A stretch of DNA of 64,000 nucleotides from Stomoxys calcitrans (Eukaryota; Arthropoda; Insecta; Diptera; Muscidae). The stretch spans positions 195,314,598 to 195,378,597 of the forward strand of contig NC_081552.1 of the NCBI RefSeq assembly GCF_963082655.1, written 5' to 3'. Below the pieces are notes generated by a model. It was not told the DNA's origin. It did no database searches and saw only the letters and a list, made by a program, of their open reading frames with translations. The position numbers and the translations under genes were made by a program. Positions 1 to 11,565 of this stretch are shown piece after piece. Within the stretch, counting starts at the first letter, position 1, and every line of letters starts with the position of its first letter.

Positions 1-960
1 TTTGGGGTCAAGTATCAGGAAGACCGTCCCATTCTAAAAATCACCCCCCATACGGTCATGTAAGCCGAGACAATACGGGATTCAAACGAAAGGTATTTGA
101 GAGTGGAATACGAAAATCGATAAAAGTTTGGGATCAATTGCCATGCGGGAAGCCACTCCTCAAAATTATGCACCAAACGGACGTGTACACCTCACGGAAC
201 AATATGGGATTCAATCGAAAGGTATTTGAGAGTAGTATACAAAAATGACATCTTTACCGATTGGAGTCAGATGGGTATCAAATTAAAGGTAATTGGAAGT
301 AGAATATGAAACTTATATGAAAATCTGGGGTCAAGTATCAGGAAGACCGTCCCATTCTAAAACTCACCCCCCATACGGTCATGTAAGCCGAGACAATATG
401 GGATTCAAACGAAAGGTATTTGAGAGTGGAATACGAAAATCGTATGAAAGTTTGGGATCAACTCCCATGCGGGAAGCCACACCCCAAAATTATGCACCAA
501 ACGGACGTGTACACCTTACGGAACAAGATGGGATTCAAAGGAAGGGTATTTGAGAGTAGTATACAAAAATGACATCTTACCGATTGGAGAGTATGGGTAT
601 CAAATGAAAGGTCATGTAAGCCCATCGAGACAATATGGGATTCAAACGAAAGGTATTTGAGAGTGGAATACGAAAATCGTATAAAAGTTTGGGATCAATT
701 CCCATGCGGGGAATTGGGCACCAAACGGGCGTGTACACCGTACGGAACAAGATGTGATTCGAACGAAAAGTATTTGAGAGTAGAACACGATACTTATATT
801 AAAATTAAGGTCGATTCCCGGGGAGTCGCCCCATCCCAAAATTATGCCCCAATTGGACATGTTAACCAAACGGGACAATATGGGATTCCAATGAAAGTTA
901 TTTGAGAGTTAAATCGGAATACAAATAATTTTTAAATTTGGACCACGTCAAAAGGGAGCC
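1..960. repeat. Dispersed repeat family B with a ~324-bp tandem duplication
   Basis: The stretch is built from short units containing 'gaaaggtatttgagagt' and 'caatatgggattcaaa'. Positions 1-300 are repeated with few changes at about 324-620 (offset 323-324 bp), followed by a third partial unit to about 900. The same unit type fills 3436-5975, 33100-34060 and part of 50560-51180. The short open frames here have no recognisable domain and break at every unit, so I read this as non-coding repeat DNA. Confidence 0.7.
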
Positions 961-1540
961 GCAAACGCTGGCCAACCTAGCACATTATATATATATATAT
1001 TATATATATGTTTTCCAAGGTAATAAAAATCGGTAATGGAAATCGGCAAGGCAACCGAGAAAATGATCCCAGTCGTTTAGGTACCTTACATTTGAAAACA
1101 AACGAACACTGATAAGCTTCTACATTATATTTCGATATGGACAAGTTAAGAACTGTTATCAAATTTAAATAGCATGTGTTATTAGAATGTCAATTTGCTT
1201 CGAATAGAACAATTTAAATGGTTGGTTAGTATAAATTTAACAACAAAATATTTTAACTTAAACAAATATGCTAAGCCATAATTGGTTAGATAGGATATGA
1301 CAGCCCATTTAGTGATAGTAAATATTTTGTTCGCTATAAAGATAAGCATTTAAGTACACATATCGAATGCAAGTTTATACCCTACTCAATAAATTTAAAT
1401 AATTGCTGTGTTTTGATTTTCATAGAAAATACGTTAAGCTCAAGTGTCCTTGACAATAATATACAATATTATGTTAGCCTATCCGCCTATGTTAGGTTAA
1501 AGTTTAAGTGGCAGTCTACAATCGACATTTTTGTTCATTA
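961..1540. other. AT-rich non-coding stretch with a short (TA)n run
   Basis: No gene is visible. An alternating TA run lies at about 985-1009. The rest is AT-rich single-copy-looking DNA without splice signals or conserved frames. Confidence 0.5.
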
Positions 1541-1690
1541 TGATACCACAGGAGAACAGGAGAAGCAAAATGCATTCGAGTTCCTACCGTTGGACCATTC
1601 AGAAAGCTTTATAAAGCCCAACAAATTGGGAATATTCTCATACGCTTATTCAGACAAGTCCTTAAAGAAATGAGACGCTAAAGTGAAGTA
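1541..1690. repeat. Fragment shared with the 39645-39775 repeat (LINE tail?)
   Basis: The segment with 'gttcctaccgttggaccatt', 'aaagcccaa' and 'tccttaaagaaatgag' recurs in order and in the same orientation at 39645-39775, next to the 3' side of a broken LINE. It is probably a detached LINE tail. The 86-residue frame running through it resembles no known protein. Confidence 0.5.
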
Positions 1691-1694
1691 AACT

Positions 1695-3427
1695 CATACT
1701 TAGTTCGGCCTGGCCAAATCTTATATACCCTCCACCATGAATTACTTTTGTCAAGTTCTTTGCCAGGTATCTCTTTACATGCAAACAAGGGATAATGGCT
1801 AAGAATTGCTATGCTATTGGAGCTAAATGAGGTTATAAACCGCTTCGGATGGTCCATGCTTGGTTTGGATGTTGAATACCATATCAGAGGTCATTGCTTG
1901 AAATTTCAGCCAAATCGAATAAGAATTGCGCCATTTAGGGGCTCAAGAAGTAAAATGGAAAGATCTGTTTATACGGGAGCTATATTCGTTTATACACGGT
2001 TTCAGAACATAATTGGCACGTATTTTAAACGTTATTTAAACGGAGAAATCGTTGCACAAAATTTCGGATAAGAATTGCGCCCCCTAGAGGTATAATCGGG
2101 AGATCGGTTAATATGGGAGCTATATCAGGTTATAGACCGATTCGGACCGTACTTGGAACAGTTGTTGAAAGTCGTAACAGAACACAGCATGCAATATTTC
2201 AGGCAAATCGAACAAAAATTGAGGCTAGTAAGTGCTCAAATCGGAAAATCGGTTCATATGGGAGCTATATCTGGTTATAGGTCGATTAGGACCTTACTTG
2301 GCACAGTTATTGAAAGACATAACAAACACTACATGATCAATTTCAGACCAATCGAACAAAAATTGCGGCTTGTAAGGGTTCATGAAGTCAAATCGGGAAA
2401 TCGGTTTATATGGGAGCTATATCAGGTCATAGACCGATTTGGACCATACGTAGCACAGTTATTTTAAATTATGACAGAACACTAAATACAAAATTTCAGC
2501 CAAATCGGACGAAAGTAGTGGCTTGTAAGGCTCAAGAAGTCAAATCGAGGGATCGGTTTATATGGGAGCTATATCAAGTTCTGAGCCGATTTGGACTGTA
2601 CATGGCACAGTAGTTGGAAATCATGACATAACACCTCACGCAAAATTTCAACCATATCGGGCAAAAATTGCGGCTTGTAAGGGCTCAAGAAGTCAAATCT
2701 GGAGATCGGTTTATATGGGAGCTATATCAGGTTATAGACCGATTTGGACCGTACATCACACAATTGTTGAAAGTCATAAGGGAACACCACATGCAAAATT
2801 TCAGCCAAATCGGATAAAAATTGCGGCTTCCAGGAGCTCAAGAAGTCAAATTGGTATATCGGTTTATATGGGAGCTATATCAGGTAGTAGACCGATTCGG
2901 CCCGTACTTGGCACAGTTGTTGAAAGTCATAACAGAAAACCCCATGCTCAATTTTAGCCAAATCTGACTTAAATTGCGGCTTGCACCGGCTCAAGAAGTA
3001 AAATCCTGAGATCGGTTTATATGGGAGCTATATCAGGTTATAGACCGATTTGGACCGTACTTCGCACAGTTGTTGGAAGTCATAACTGAACACCACATAC
3101 AAAATGTCAGCTAAATCGGGCAAAAATTACGGCTTCTAGGGGCTCAAGAAGTCAAATCGGAAGATCGGTTTATATAGGAGCTATATCTAAATCTGAACCG
3201 ATATGGCCCCATCCCCAATGACCTACATCAATATTAAGTATTTGTGCACAGTTTCAAGCGGCTAGCTTTACGCGTTCGATCACCATGGTGATTTCGATAG
3301 ACGAACGGACAGACATGGCTAGATCGACTCAGAACGTCGAGACGATCAAGAATATATACGTTATGGGATCTTAGACGAATATTTCGAGGTGTCGACCCCC
3401 ATCCTATGGCGGTGAGTATAAAAATGA
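1695..3427 (-). mobile_element. DINE-1-like Helentron, non-autonomous
   Basis: On the minus strand it starts at about 3427 with a hairpin of the type TATACtC..CCATAGGATGGGGG, followed by 'catcctaagac', 'tatatattcttgatcgtc' and 'gatctagccatgtc'. About eight imperfect units of roughly 115-120 bp follow ('tatatgggagctatatcagg', 'agaccgatttggaccgta'). The GC-rich end 'ttcggcctggcc' is near 1705. The beginning, the tandem middle and the GC-rich hairpin end match the architecture of Drosophila DINE-1/INE-1 Helentrons (Helitron superfamily). There is no coding capacity. Confidence 0.7.
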
Positions 3428-5976
3428 AGTTGTTTTTGTCGGTTTGTTTCTTTGTTCCATATAGAACCGATTACCTTGAAATTTTCAAAGATTGTGTAGG
3501 TTGGTCTGGAAGGAAACACAGGCTTTATAATTTTTTGATATCGGAAGGGGGGCCTCCCCCTTCTGCAAAAGTACTACTCAAAAAAAAAGTATACCGATCA
3601 GGACAATATTGAAATCAAGTGAAAGGCATTCAGGAATAGAGTACGAATTGCATATTAAAAATCAGGTGCATATAACTGGGTGGCCGCCCCAACCCCAAAA
3701 CACACTAAAAGAGGTTTATTGAACTAGAATGACAATATGGGACTCAAATGAAAGGTATTCGGGAGTAGATTTCGAATATAGTAAAGAAAAGGAATAGGCT
3801 CTATAATTTTTTAATATCTGAAGGGGGGTCTTAGACGAATATATCGAGGTGTTACTGACAGAATGACCCCCATCCTATGGCGGTGGGTATAAAAATGAAT
3901 TTGTTTTTGTCGGTTTGTTTGTTTGTTCCATATAGAAAATGCATATATTGAAAATCAGGTGCATGTAACTGGGTGGCCGCCCCATTCCCAAAACACCCTA
4001 AAATAGGTTTATTGGACGTGCATGACAATATGGGACTCAAATGAAAGGTATGCGGGAGTAAATTAAGAACAAAGTAATGAATAAGGAATAGGCCGTATAA
4101 TTTTTTAACATCTGAAGGGAGCGGACCCTCCCCCGTTTCCCCAAAAATACCACCCAAAATCAAAAGTGGACCGATAAGGACAATATGGGTATCAAATGAA
4201 AAGTATGCGGGAGTAGGTAACGAATCTGGAATATAAATTCATATCCCCCCTTATACATTATAAGGGGTCACGGCGGGCTGTATGGGATTCAGTTTGCTTG
4301 TTTGTTCCGTATAGACTCAAAAACGGCAGAACCGATTTTCTCCGAATTTTCGCATATTGTGTGGGTTGGTCTGGAATGGAACATAGGTTGTATAATTTTT
4401 CGATATCGGAAGGGGGCGGACCCTCCCCCTTATGTAAAAACACCACCCAAAATCAAAATTAGACCGATCGGGAAAATATGGGTATCAAATGAAAGGTATA
4501 GGAGAGTAGAATATGAATATGGTATCAAAATTTGAGCCTAAGTAGCCATCGGACCGCACCAACTCCAAAACTGATGTTCTTGTCAATATGGGGCTCAAAT
4601 GAGAGCTATTCTGGAGTAGATTTCGAATCTGGCATACAAAATCAAATCAAAGTATAGGGGGTCACCTCACCCCCCAAAACGCCTCAAATGGGCATCGGCT
4701 GAACCGATTTTCTTCAAATGTTCACAGATTATGTGGGTTTTTGTTGAAGGAAACATAGGTTCTATAATTTTTAGATATCAGATGGTGGCGGACCCTTCCC
4801 CTTACCCATAAACGCCACCCAAAACCAAAAATGGACCGATAGGCACAATATGAGTATCAAATGAAATGTATTGGAGACTAGAAAACGAAGATCGTATTGA
4901 ATTTTGGGTCCAACTACCCAGCGGGCCGCCCCATCCCCAAAACTCCTCTAAATAGATATATTCGACGTTCCTATCAATATGGGACCCAAACGAAAAACAT
5001 TCGGCAGTAGATTACAAATATGGCATAACAAATTAGGTCCAAGTAATGGGAGGTCGCCCCACCCCCAAATGGGCATATCAGCCGACCATGGCTATATGGG
5101 ATTCAAATGGAAGATATTTGGGAGTAGATTACGAATATGACATTTACATTTGCGTTCAAGTCTAGGTGGCGCTTTTCTTCCTGAAAACGCGTCGATTAGG
5201 TTAATTGACCCATAATGGCAATATGGGACTCTAATGAAAGGTATTTGAGAGTAGAAAACGAATTTGATATCCAATTTTGGAGCCAAGTGTTTGGGGGTAC
5301 GCCCCAAATCACCCTCTTAACTAAACTTCATTTGCGACTAAAGCAATATAGAGTTCAAATCAGCGGTATTTGGGCAAAATGCCGGTGGCCGCCCCAGCCC
5401 CAAAACACACTTACCGGTTCATACTTACCGACCACGGCAATATGGGGCTCAAATTAAAGGGATTTGGGAGTGGAGCACGAATTTGATATCCATATTTGAG
5501 TCGGAATGTCTCCCCTAAAAAGCACTTCTCATTAACCTAATTTTCAAAAATTATAGTTTTTTGCATTTTCACGTCACCAAAACATGGTTTCTATTGTTGG
5601 GGTCAGGTGACGCGGTGTGACTGCCCAAAACCTGCCAAATGGATATATAGACCATTCACGAGGTTTGGGAGCCGCCCCACCCCAAAATACCTCCCTGTTA
5701 TATAAGGGCTATTTGGGATGTAAATTGATTGATTTTCAGGAAATTTATATTCATTTTTGGGACAAAGACCCTGGGATCCACCCCATCCTCAAACACAACT
5801 TATTTACCGATCATGCCATTATGGGACTCATATGAAATGTCTTTGAAAGTAGATTGCGAATCTAATATTTACTTTAATGGCCTAGTGACCTACCCAGATA
5901 TACCCCCTAAATTGGGAATATTTACCAATACGGTAATATAGGACTTAAAAGAAAGGCATTTGGGTGTAGAGTAAAT
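3428..5976. repeat. Long run of family B units
   Basis: Units with 'caaatgaaaggtat..gggagtaga..acgaat', 'gggcggaccctcccc' and 'gttccgtatagactcaaa' repeat with high divergence over about 2.5 kb. A DINE-1-like terminal hairpin in minus orientation is embedded at about 3820-3895. No coding frame is supported. Confidence 0.6.
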
Positions 5977-6508
5977 ATTTGGCCAGGAACCGAGCAGGGG
6001 CAAACTTCTCACACATCAATGAGTGCTTAACGATTCAAGTTTAAACTCAATGACAAGGGTCCTTTTTTATAGCCAACTCGGAACGGCGTGCCGCAGTGCG
6101 ACTTCTCTATGTCCGTGAAGATAAAGTTAACTTTAACTAGCAGAGACACAAGGATCTTTTCGCTTTGGACTTTTTGGTGTTGTAGGTTTGTCTCTTATGC
6201 ATTTTTAACTTTGTTAGATAATTTTTTTTACAAAATTCGCAATTTTTGTGGTCCATTAGGTGCTCTTGTTGTCGTTTCTATGAATTTTTTCATTCTTTTT
6301 CTTGATTTTATTTTTAGATCTTTTCTGTTAAATTGTTAGCATAGCTCTGCTAAGCTCGTAACAGGGTGCTGCTAATTGAATGGGTTTGTGTCTCTGCTAG
6401 TTTTTAGTTAACTTTAACTTCACGGACATGACACCTCTGTAAAGAAAATTTTGTGCATAACCACGCATGACATTTTACCGCTCAAATGTCGCCAGCATTG
6501 AAAGAGGA
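5977..6508 (-). mobile_element. tRNA-derived SINE, 3' part, split by a MITE
   Basis: 5977-6108 and 6430-6508 together match the tail and middle of the SINE at 45939-46213 ('ggggcaaacttctca', 'atcaatgagtgc', 'aacggcgtgccgcagt', 'acacctctttgga'). The tRNA-like head is missing here. A 321-bp inverted-repeat element interrupts the copy. Confidence 0.65.
6109..6429. mobile_element. MITE with ~43-bp terminal inverted repeats inside a SINE
   Basis: Left end ATGTCCGTGAAGATAAAG and right end (reverse complement) ATGTCCGTGAAGTTAAAG are inverted repeats that stay alignable for about 43 bp, to 'agcagagacacaa'. The flanks are gacttctct (6100-6108) and gacacctct (6430-6438), a 9-bp target duplication matching at 7 positions. 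The interior has no transposase. Superfamily is unsettled; an 8-9 bp duplication fits hAT, P, Merlin or Mutator-like elements. Confidence 0.75.
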
Positions 6509-8425
6509 TAGGTTGGGTTAGATAAAAGAGGGGGCAGATATTAATCCGCTCCATGCCACTATGGACATACACCTTAGCCAGTAATCGGCTTGTTGTGCGT
6601 TCTAAAAACTATAAAGTAACCTCTAAAAAAAGAATTTTAAGTTAGGAATTCTGTGCTACTTACAAAATTCTTAATTGTTTTCAATACCACTCCCCGTAGT
6701 TGGTTCATGTCTGGTATTGTGTCCCCACCTTAGTGCCGGTATCAGTTAGACGCGAAAGCCAGGCAACGGCATAAGAAATGCTCCAATGTCTCATCTTCCT
6801 CCCCACATGCCCTACACATATTATTACTTGCCGCACAGATTTTACATAAGTGAGCTCGTAGTCCTATGAGTCCCGTTATACTACCAATAGCTACACTGAC
6901 CTCCTTCTTACTTCATTTCAGTAATAGCCTCGTCTTCTCACGTTCTGGATCCCCCCATAGGATTTTCGCCATCCTACCGACTATTTCGCTGTTCCACATG
7001 CATTCGTCGTGTTCCATGAGCATTCGTCGTCCACTCCCTTAACTCGGAAGCCGAAAGGCTTCGGGTTAAACAAGTTTATTGACAGCCTTCACCGCCAAAT
7101 CGTCTGCCCTTTCATTCCGTTATGACCCGGCACCCAAAAGATGCTGATTTTGCCATCCTCAGAGAAGGCGTTAATCTCCTTCTTACACAGCAAGACTGTT
7201 CGTGACCTTACCGTCCTGGTTGTTATTGCCCTTCTGGCAATTTTATTGTCTGTAAAGATGTTCACACTCGACGTCCTCGCGTTACCACCAAACCGTGATC
7301 GCCCGGATCTCCGCCTGCATTACCGTATTATGGACAGGCAGTCTAAAACGGATCTCAGTCCCTGGGTTCTCAATGTAGACCCCCAGGCCCACTCAGTCCT
7401 CTAGCTTTGATCCATATGTTTAACATGATCTTCCAGATGGCAATACTAGGATTCCGTCAATCCAAGACTGTACTGATGGCAGCAGTACCTCGCACTCGAC
7501 TTCAAGGTTCATCACAGGTATCCGATCGGAAACCTCTTCCCTTTCTTCCAGATTTTCTATCATCGCCTCGATTATACCGCGATGGTATGAGTTGCTCCCA
7601 TTCTCAATCCATTCTTCCATTGCCTTTAGTCTCATAGCCGCAGTGGCTGCCTCACTCTTAATCTGTATGTCAATGGGTCAGATATCTAGAATAGTCTCCA
7701 GTGCCCTAGTGGAAGTGGTCCCCATCGCTCCGCCTAAGGCAAGACAACATGTTCTCTGAACCTGTTGTATGTTGTAATCACGATCCTATAGAGCCACTGG
7801 ACTAACCTCGAATTCAGGACCCATTTCAAGCCTACGGCCCGCCTACATAGTGCCCAACAACTGTGAGGCTTCTCAGTACGCTCCTGAATGTGACACTTCC
7901 TATTCAGTTTCCTATCCAAGATCACACCTAAGTCAGATATCGAAATTGTCTTATTGGGGAAACGTGGTGCTTTTAGTTGGCCCACCTTCGTCTTCCTCGT
8001 GAACAGGCATATTTCAGTCTTCTTTGGGTTAACACTGAGACCTCTGGGTCTAGCCCAGTCATATGCCATATGCAAGACCCTTTCGGCCCTTCTGCATATC
8101 TCGTTCGGATCCTTACCCCCTTAGAAGTATTATAACACCGTCTGCGTAGCAGACGGGTTCAAATCCCTCCTCAGTTAGCACCCGTAATAGGTCATTTGTG
8201 GTGCTCATCCCTAGGAGTGGCGATAAAATGCCCCCCTGTGGCGTGTCTTGTGCCACTTTCTCCCTCATATTTATGCCATGGGACACACAATTTATCCACC
8301 TGTTTCTTAGCATATGGTTTATCCAGTCTCTAAGGACCGGGTCCACCCGGTAGTGATTTAAGGTTTAGATCAGTGTGTCGGTCCGCACATTGTTAAAAGC
8401 CCCCTTGATGTCCAGGCATACCGCC
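6509..8425 (-). pseudogene. LINE with RT and RNase H remnants (I/LOA-type), broken
   Basis: Read on the minus strand, the order is: a reverse transcriptase start with DIKGAFNNVRTDTLI (about 8420-8360); then TPQGGILSPLL and a YADG box at 8137-8148 where an active enzyme has YADD; then the RT thumb with NPKKTEICLFTRK and LGVILDRKLN (8075-7734). Next come RNase H-like sequence (7640-7100) and a 3' region with a Cys-rich tail (about 7000-6700). Stops and frame breaks separate every block. RT followed by RNase H on an apurinic-endonuclease-type LINE suggests the I/LOA/R1 group. Related copies lie at 43003-44015, 45170-47080 and 60700-61611. Confidence 0.8.
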
Positions 8426-8565
8426 AGGGTGTACGTTTTAATAGGGGAACCACCGCTTTAAATTTAGTCCGATGTTCTCGCCAGGATTCGAAAAAAGGCG
8501 TTCAGCGTCATAGGCGGACATAGGTTACAGTAGCACGAAATCGATAGCTACATTCAGGGCGAATT
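8426..8565 (-). mobile_element. tRNA-derived SINE, 5' head fragment
   Basis: The minus strand reads 'ttcgaatcctggcgagaaca' downstream of 'gcctatgacgctgaacgcc', the same tRNA-like head with a B box as in the SINE at 45939-46213. It is truncated on its 3' side and inserted in, or abutting, the LINE RT region. Confidence 0.6.
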
Positions 8566-8599
8566 GTCCCCACCCTAAAAAAAATATTAGAGGGTTAAA

Positions 8600-8870
8600 G
8601 AAGGCGCAGGAGAGCCCAGATCGGTCCAGCTTTGGATATAGCTGACATATAGAACGATCTCTCAATTTAAGGTCTTAGGCCCATAAAAGGCGCATTTATT
8701 GTCCGATTTCGCCGAAATTTGGGACAGTGAGTTGTGTTAGGCCCTTCAACATACTTTCGTTATTTGACCTACATTGATCAAGTTTTGCATATAGCTGCCG
8801 TATAGACCGATCTCTCGATTTAGGTTTTGGGCCCATAAAAGTCGGATTGTAGGAAGTGAACCAGCGGGAC
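8600..8870 (+). repeat. DINE-1-like internal repeat fragment
   Basis: Two internal units of the 'agatcggtccag..ttggatatagctg' type and no ends. It is a relic of the same family as 31973-32625. Confidence 0.55.
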
Positions 8871-8995
8871 CAGTGCGCACTGGTCCAGTCCAGTAGAATG
8901 TATGAGCATTAGTCATACGCCTCATAGTATGTCATACCTTGTAGCTAAGCCACTTACATATCTATTTAAATATACTCGTATAAGATTTTCACAGA

Positions 8996-10080
8996 TTTTT
9001 ATACCCACCACCAGAGGATGGGGGTATACTAATTTCTTCATTCTGTTTGTAACACCTCGAAATATGCGTCTAAGACCACATAAAGTATATATATTCTTGA
9101 TCGTCATGACATTTTAAGTTGACCTAGCCATGTCCGTCCGTCCGTGTGTCTGTCGATATCGTGAATTCGATTTCGATCGATTGACTTCTTATGGCCCTGG
9201 AAGCCACAATTTGTCCGATTTTGCTGAAATTTTGCACGTGATGTGTTGTTATGACTTCCAGTAGCTGTGCCAAGTACGATCCAAATCGGTCTATAATCTG
9301 ATATAGCTCCCATATAAACCGATCTCCCGATTTGACATCTTCAGCTCTTGCAAGCCGCAATTTTGTTAAATTTGGCTTAAATTTTGCACATGGTGTGTTG
9401 TTATGACTTCCGATCCAAATCGGTGTATAACCTGTTATAGCTTCCATATAAACCGATCTCACGATTTGACTTCTTGAGCCCCTGGAAGCCACAATTTATA
9501 TCCGATTTGGCTAAATGTTTGCATGTAGTGTTCCGTTAAGACTTCCAACAACTGTGCCAAGTACGCTCTAAGTCAGTTTATAACCTGACATTGCTCCCAT
9601 ATAAACCGATCTCCCGATTTGACTTTCTGAGCCCTTACGAGCCGCATAGTGTTATGTTATGACTTTCAACAACTGCGCCAATTACGGTCCAAATCGGTCT
9701 ATAACCTGGTAGAGCTCCTATATAAACCGATCTCACGATTTGACTTCTTGAGTCCCTGGAAGGCACAATTTTTGTCCGATTTGACTAAAAATTTGCATGT
9801 AGTGTTCTGGTAGGACTTCCAACAGCTGAGCCTAGTACGATCCAAATGGGTGTATAAACTGACATAGCTCCCATATAAACCGATCTCAGGATTTGACATC
9901 TTTAGCGCCTGAAAGGCACAATTTTCGACCGATTTCGTTAAAATTCATTTCGTTAAGACTTCCATCAACTGTGCCAAGTACGGTCCAAAAAACCATAAAA
10001 TTATGCCCTTCAACTTAACTTATTTTGTGTAAAATTTTAGCAGAATCCATGGTGGTGGGTTCCCAAGATTCAGTATTTTT
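8996..10080 (+). mobile_element. DINE-1-like Helentron, non-autonomous
   Basis: It begins with the hairpin TATACCCaccaccagAGGATGGGGGTATAC (given in parts: 'tatacccacca', 'aggatgggggtatac'). Then come 'accacataaagtatatat' and 'cctagccatgtccgtccgtc', then about six units near 120 bp. It ends in 'ggtggtgggttcccaagatt' without the GC-rich hairpin seen in other copies, so the 3' tip is eroded. Confidence 0.7.
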
Positions 10081-11565
10081 TCTTTAAATTTTACAATCCA
10101 ACTTCACGTTTACATTTTTTAATTCACCTTTGTGGCTTTTCACGTTAAACCATACAATTTCCAAAATCACACTGCTGCATTAATGGCAAATATAAATAAA
10201 CTTGTTTATTTAGGGGATTTTTTTTATCATTTATGGCCCAGGCAATATTAACAAACAAGGCTGCAATAGTAAGCAGTATGCAGTTTAAGGAATGCTACTG
10301 CACCAATGACCCAATTACCAGACGCCAACACAAAAATGAGAACTAAATTATTTGTTTTGTTGTTGTTATGTTCGTTTTTTTTTTTTTGTTTGATTAACAA
10401 TAAAGCACAGCACATTTATCTTTAATTTTTAAGGATTTCCTTCACTTTTCACACAACCCTCGCATTGATATCGAAGGCATTCTTCAGATTGTTTTTCTAG
10501 CTTCTTTGATTATTTGTTATTTCTTTGATTAACATGAAATTGATTGGACTTTTCCCATCACATGCGTTTTATGGCAGCTCTATGCAATGAGCAATTGGCT
10601 GTCATCTATTTGTGTACTCTTTAATAGAAAGAGAGAAAGAGGGAGAGAGACAAAGAGAGAGAGAGATGTTGCACTAGTTTCTGGGAGTTAAGCTATGTTA
10701 TTGCAATCACCTTAGAATTGTTTCAATAGCCCTTTGCATGTGCATGTATGTGTGGGGTTTTATTTTTGTTGCGAGATTTGTTTTGATTACACTTTGAATA
10801 TCGGTATTTATTATTTCGTTACACCACTAATTGACGATAACGACACGAGGCAACGACAGTTGCACGACTAAGAAGACGACTGCGACGACACTACAACTTT
10901 AATTACTCATCAATTTCTTTACTTTTTCATATATCAAACTGATAAGCGCTACAAGGTACGAGGTACGAGCAAGTATAGATTTCAATTTCTTATGGATGAA
11001 TGGTTGTGGGTTTCTTGGTTAATTGGCCAGTTGGTCGGTTAGCGTGTGAGTGTTTGTTTTTGCTTTGTTTGATTTTCTATGTCTGTCCGTCCGTCCGTCG
11101 AAGTTTGCACAAGAAAGACACAATAACGTTGTACTACAATATATTATCTTTACGTTCTCGGTTTTCAATGTTAGGTTGAGGGGTGTGTGGCGGCGGCGAC
11201 GCTGTTCAAAGAACGGAAACGATTTTATTGTTCGTTTTTTCGAATTTCCGTGGAACCGTTAGGATCGACAGCTCGCGATAAACTGTTTCTTATTGGGGCG
11301 AAAATGGTAGTTGAGACAGTTGGTAGCTCCTGTTGAGTATCTCTTTCACTGCGGAAGTCTTATCAGTTGCTTTAAGGGGAAAGTTTATAGGTATGACAAA
11401 CTAAAGTCTATTAGCCATAAAAACCCTCTACATTAGTCAATAATGGGCAATGGTTTGCAGGGAATATATTAAGAAAAATCAATTTTAAGATCGTTTTTTA
11501 ATAATAAAATAGACAAATTTTAATAAAAACAAAAACGAATTTTCACTTTGAAAACTTTATAACAG
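10081..11565. other. Single-copy-looking non-coding DNA, possible minus-strand promoter or 5' UTR
   Basis: No transposon signature and no conserved frame. It holds a purine run (10626-10667, mostly GA), a poly-T near 10374 and CA/CGA-rich text at 10830-10900. On the minus strand 11340-10900 has the texture of a fly 5' UTR, but I see no start codon with a conserved protein, so a promoter here is only a guess. Confidence 0.35.
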
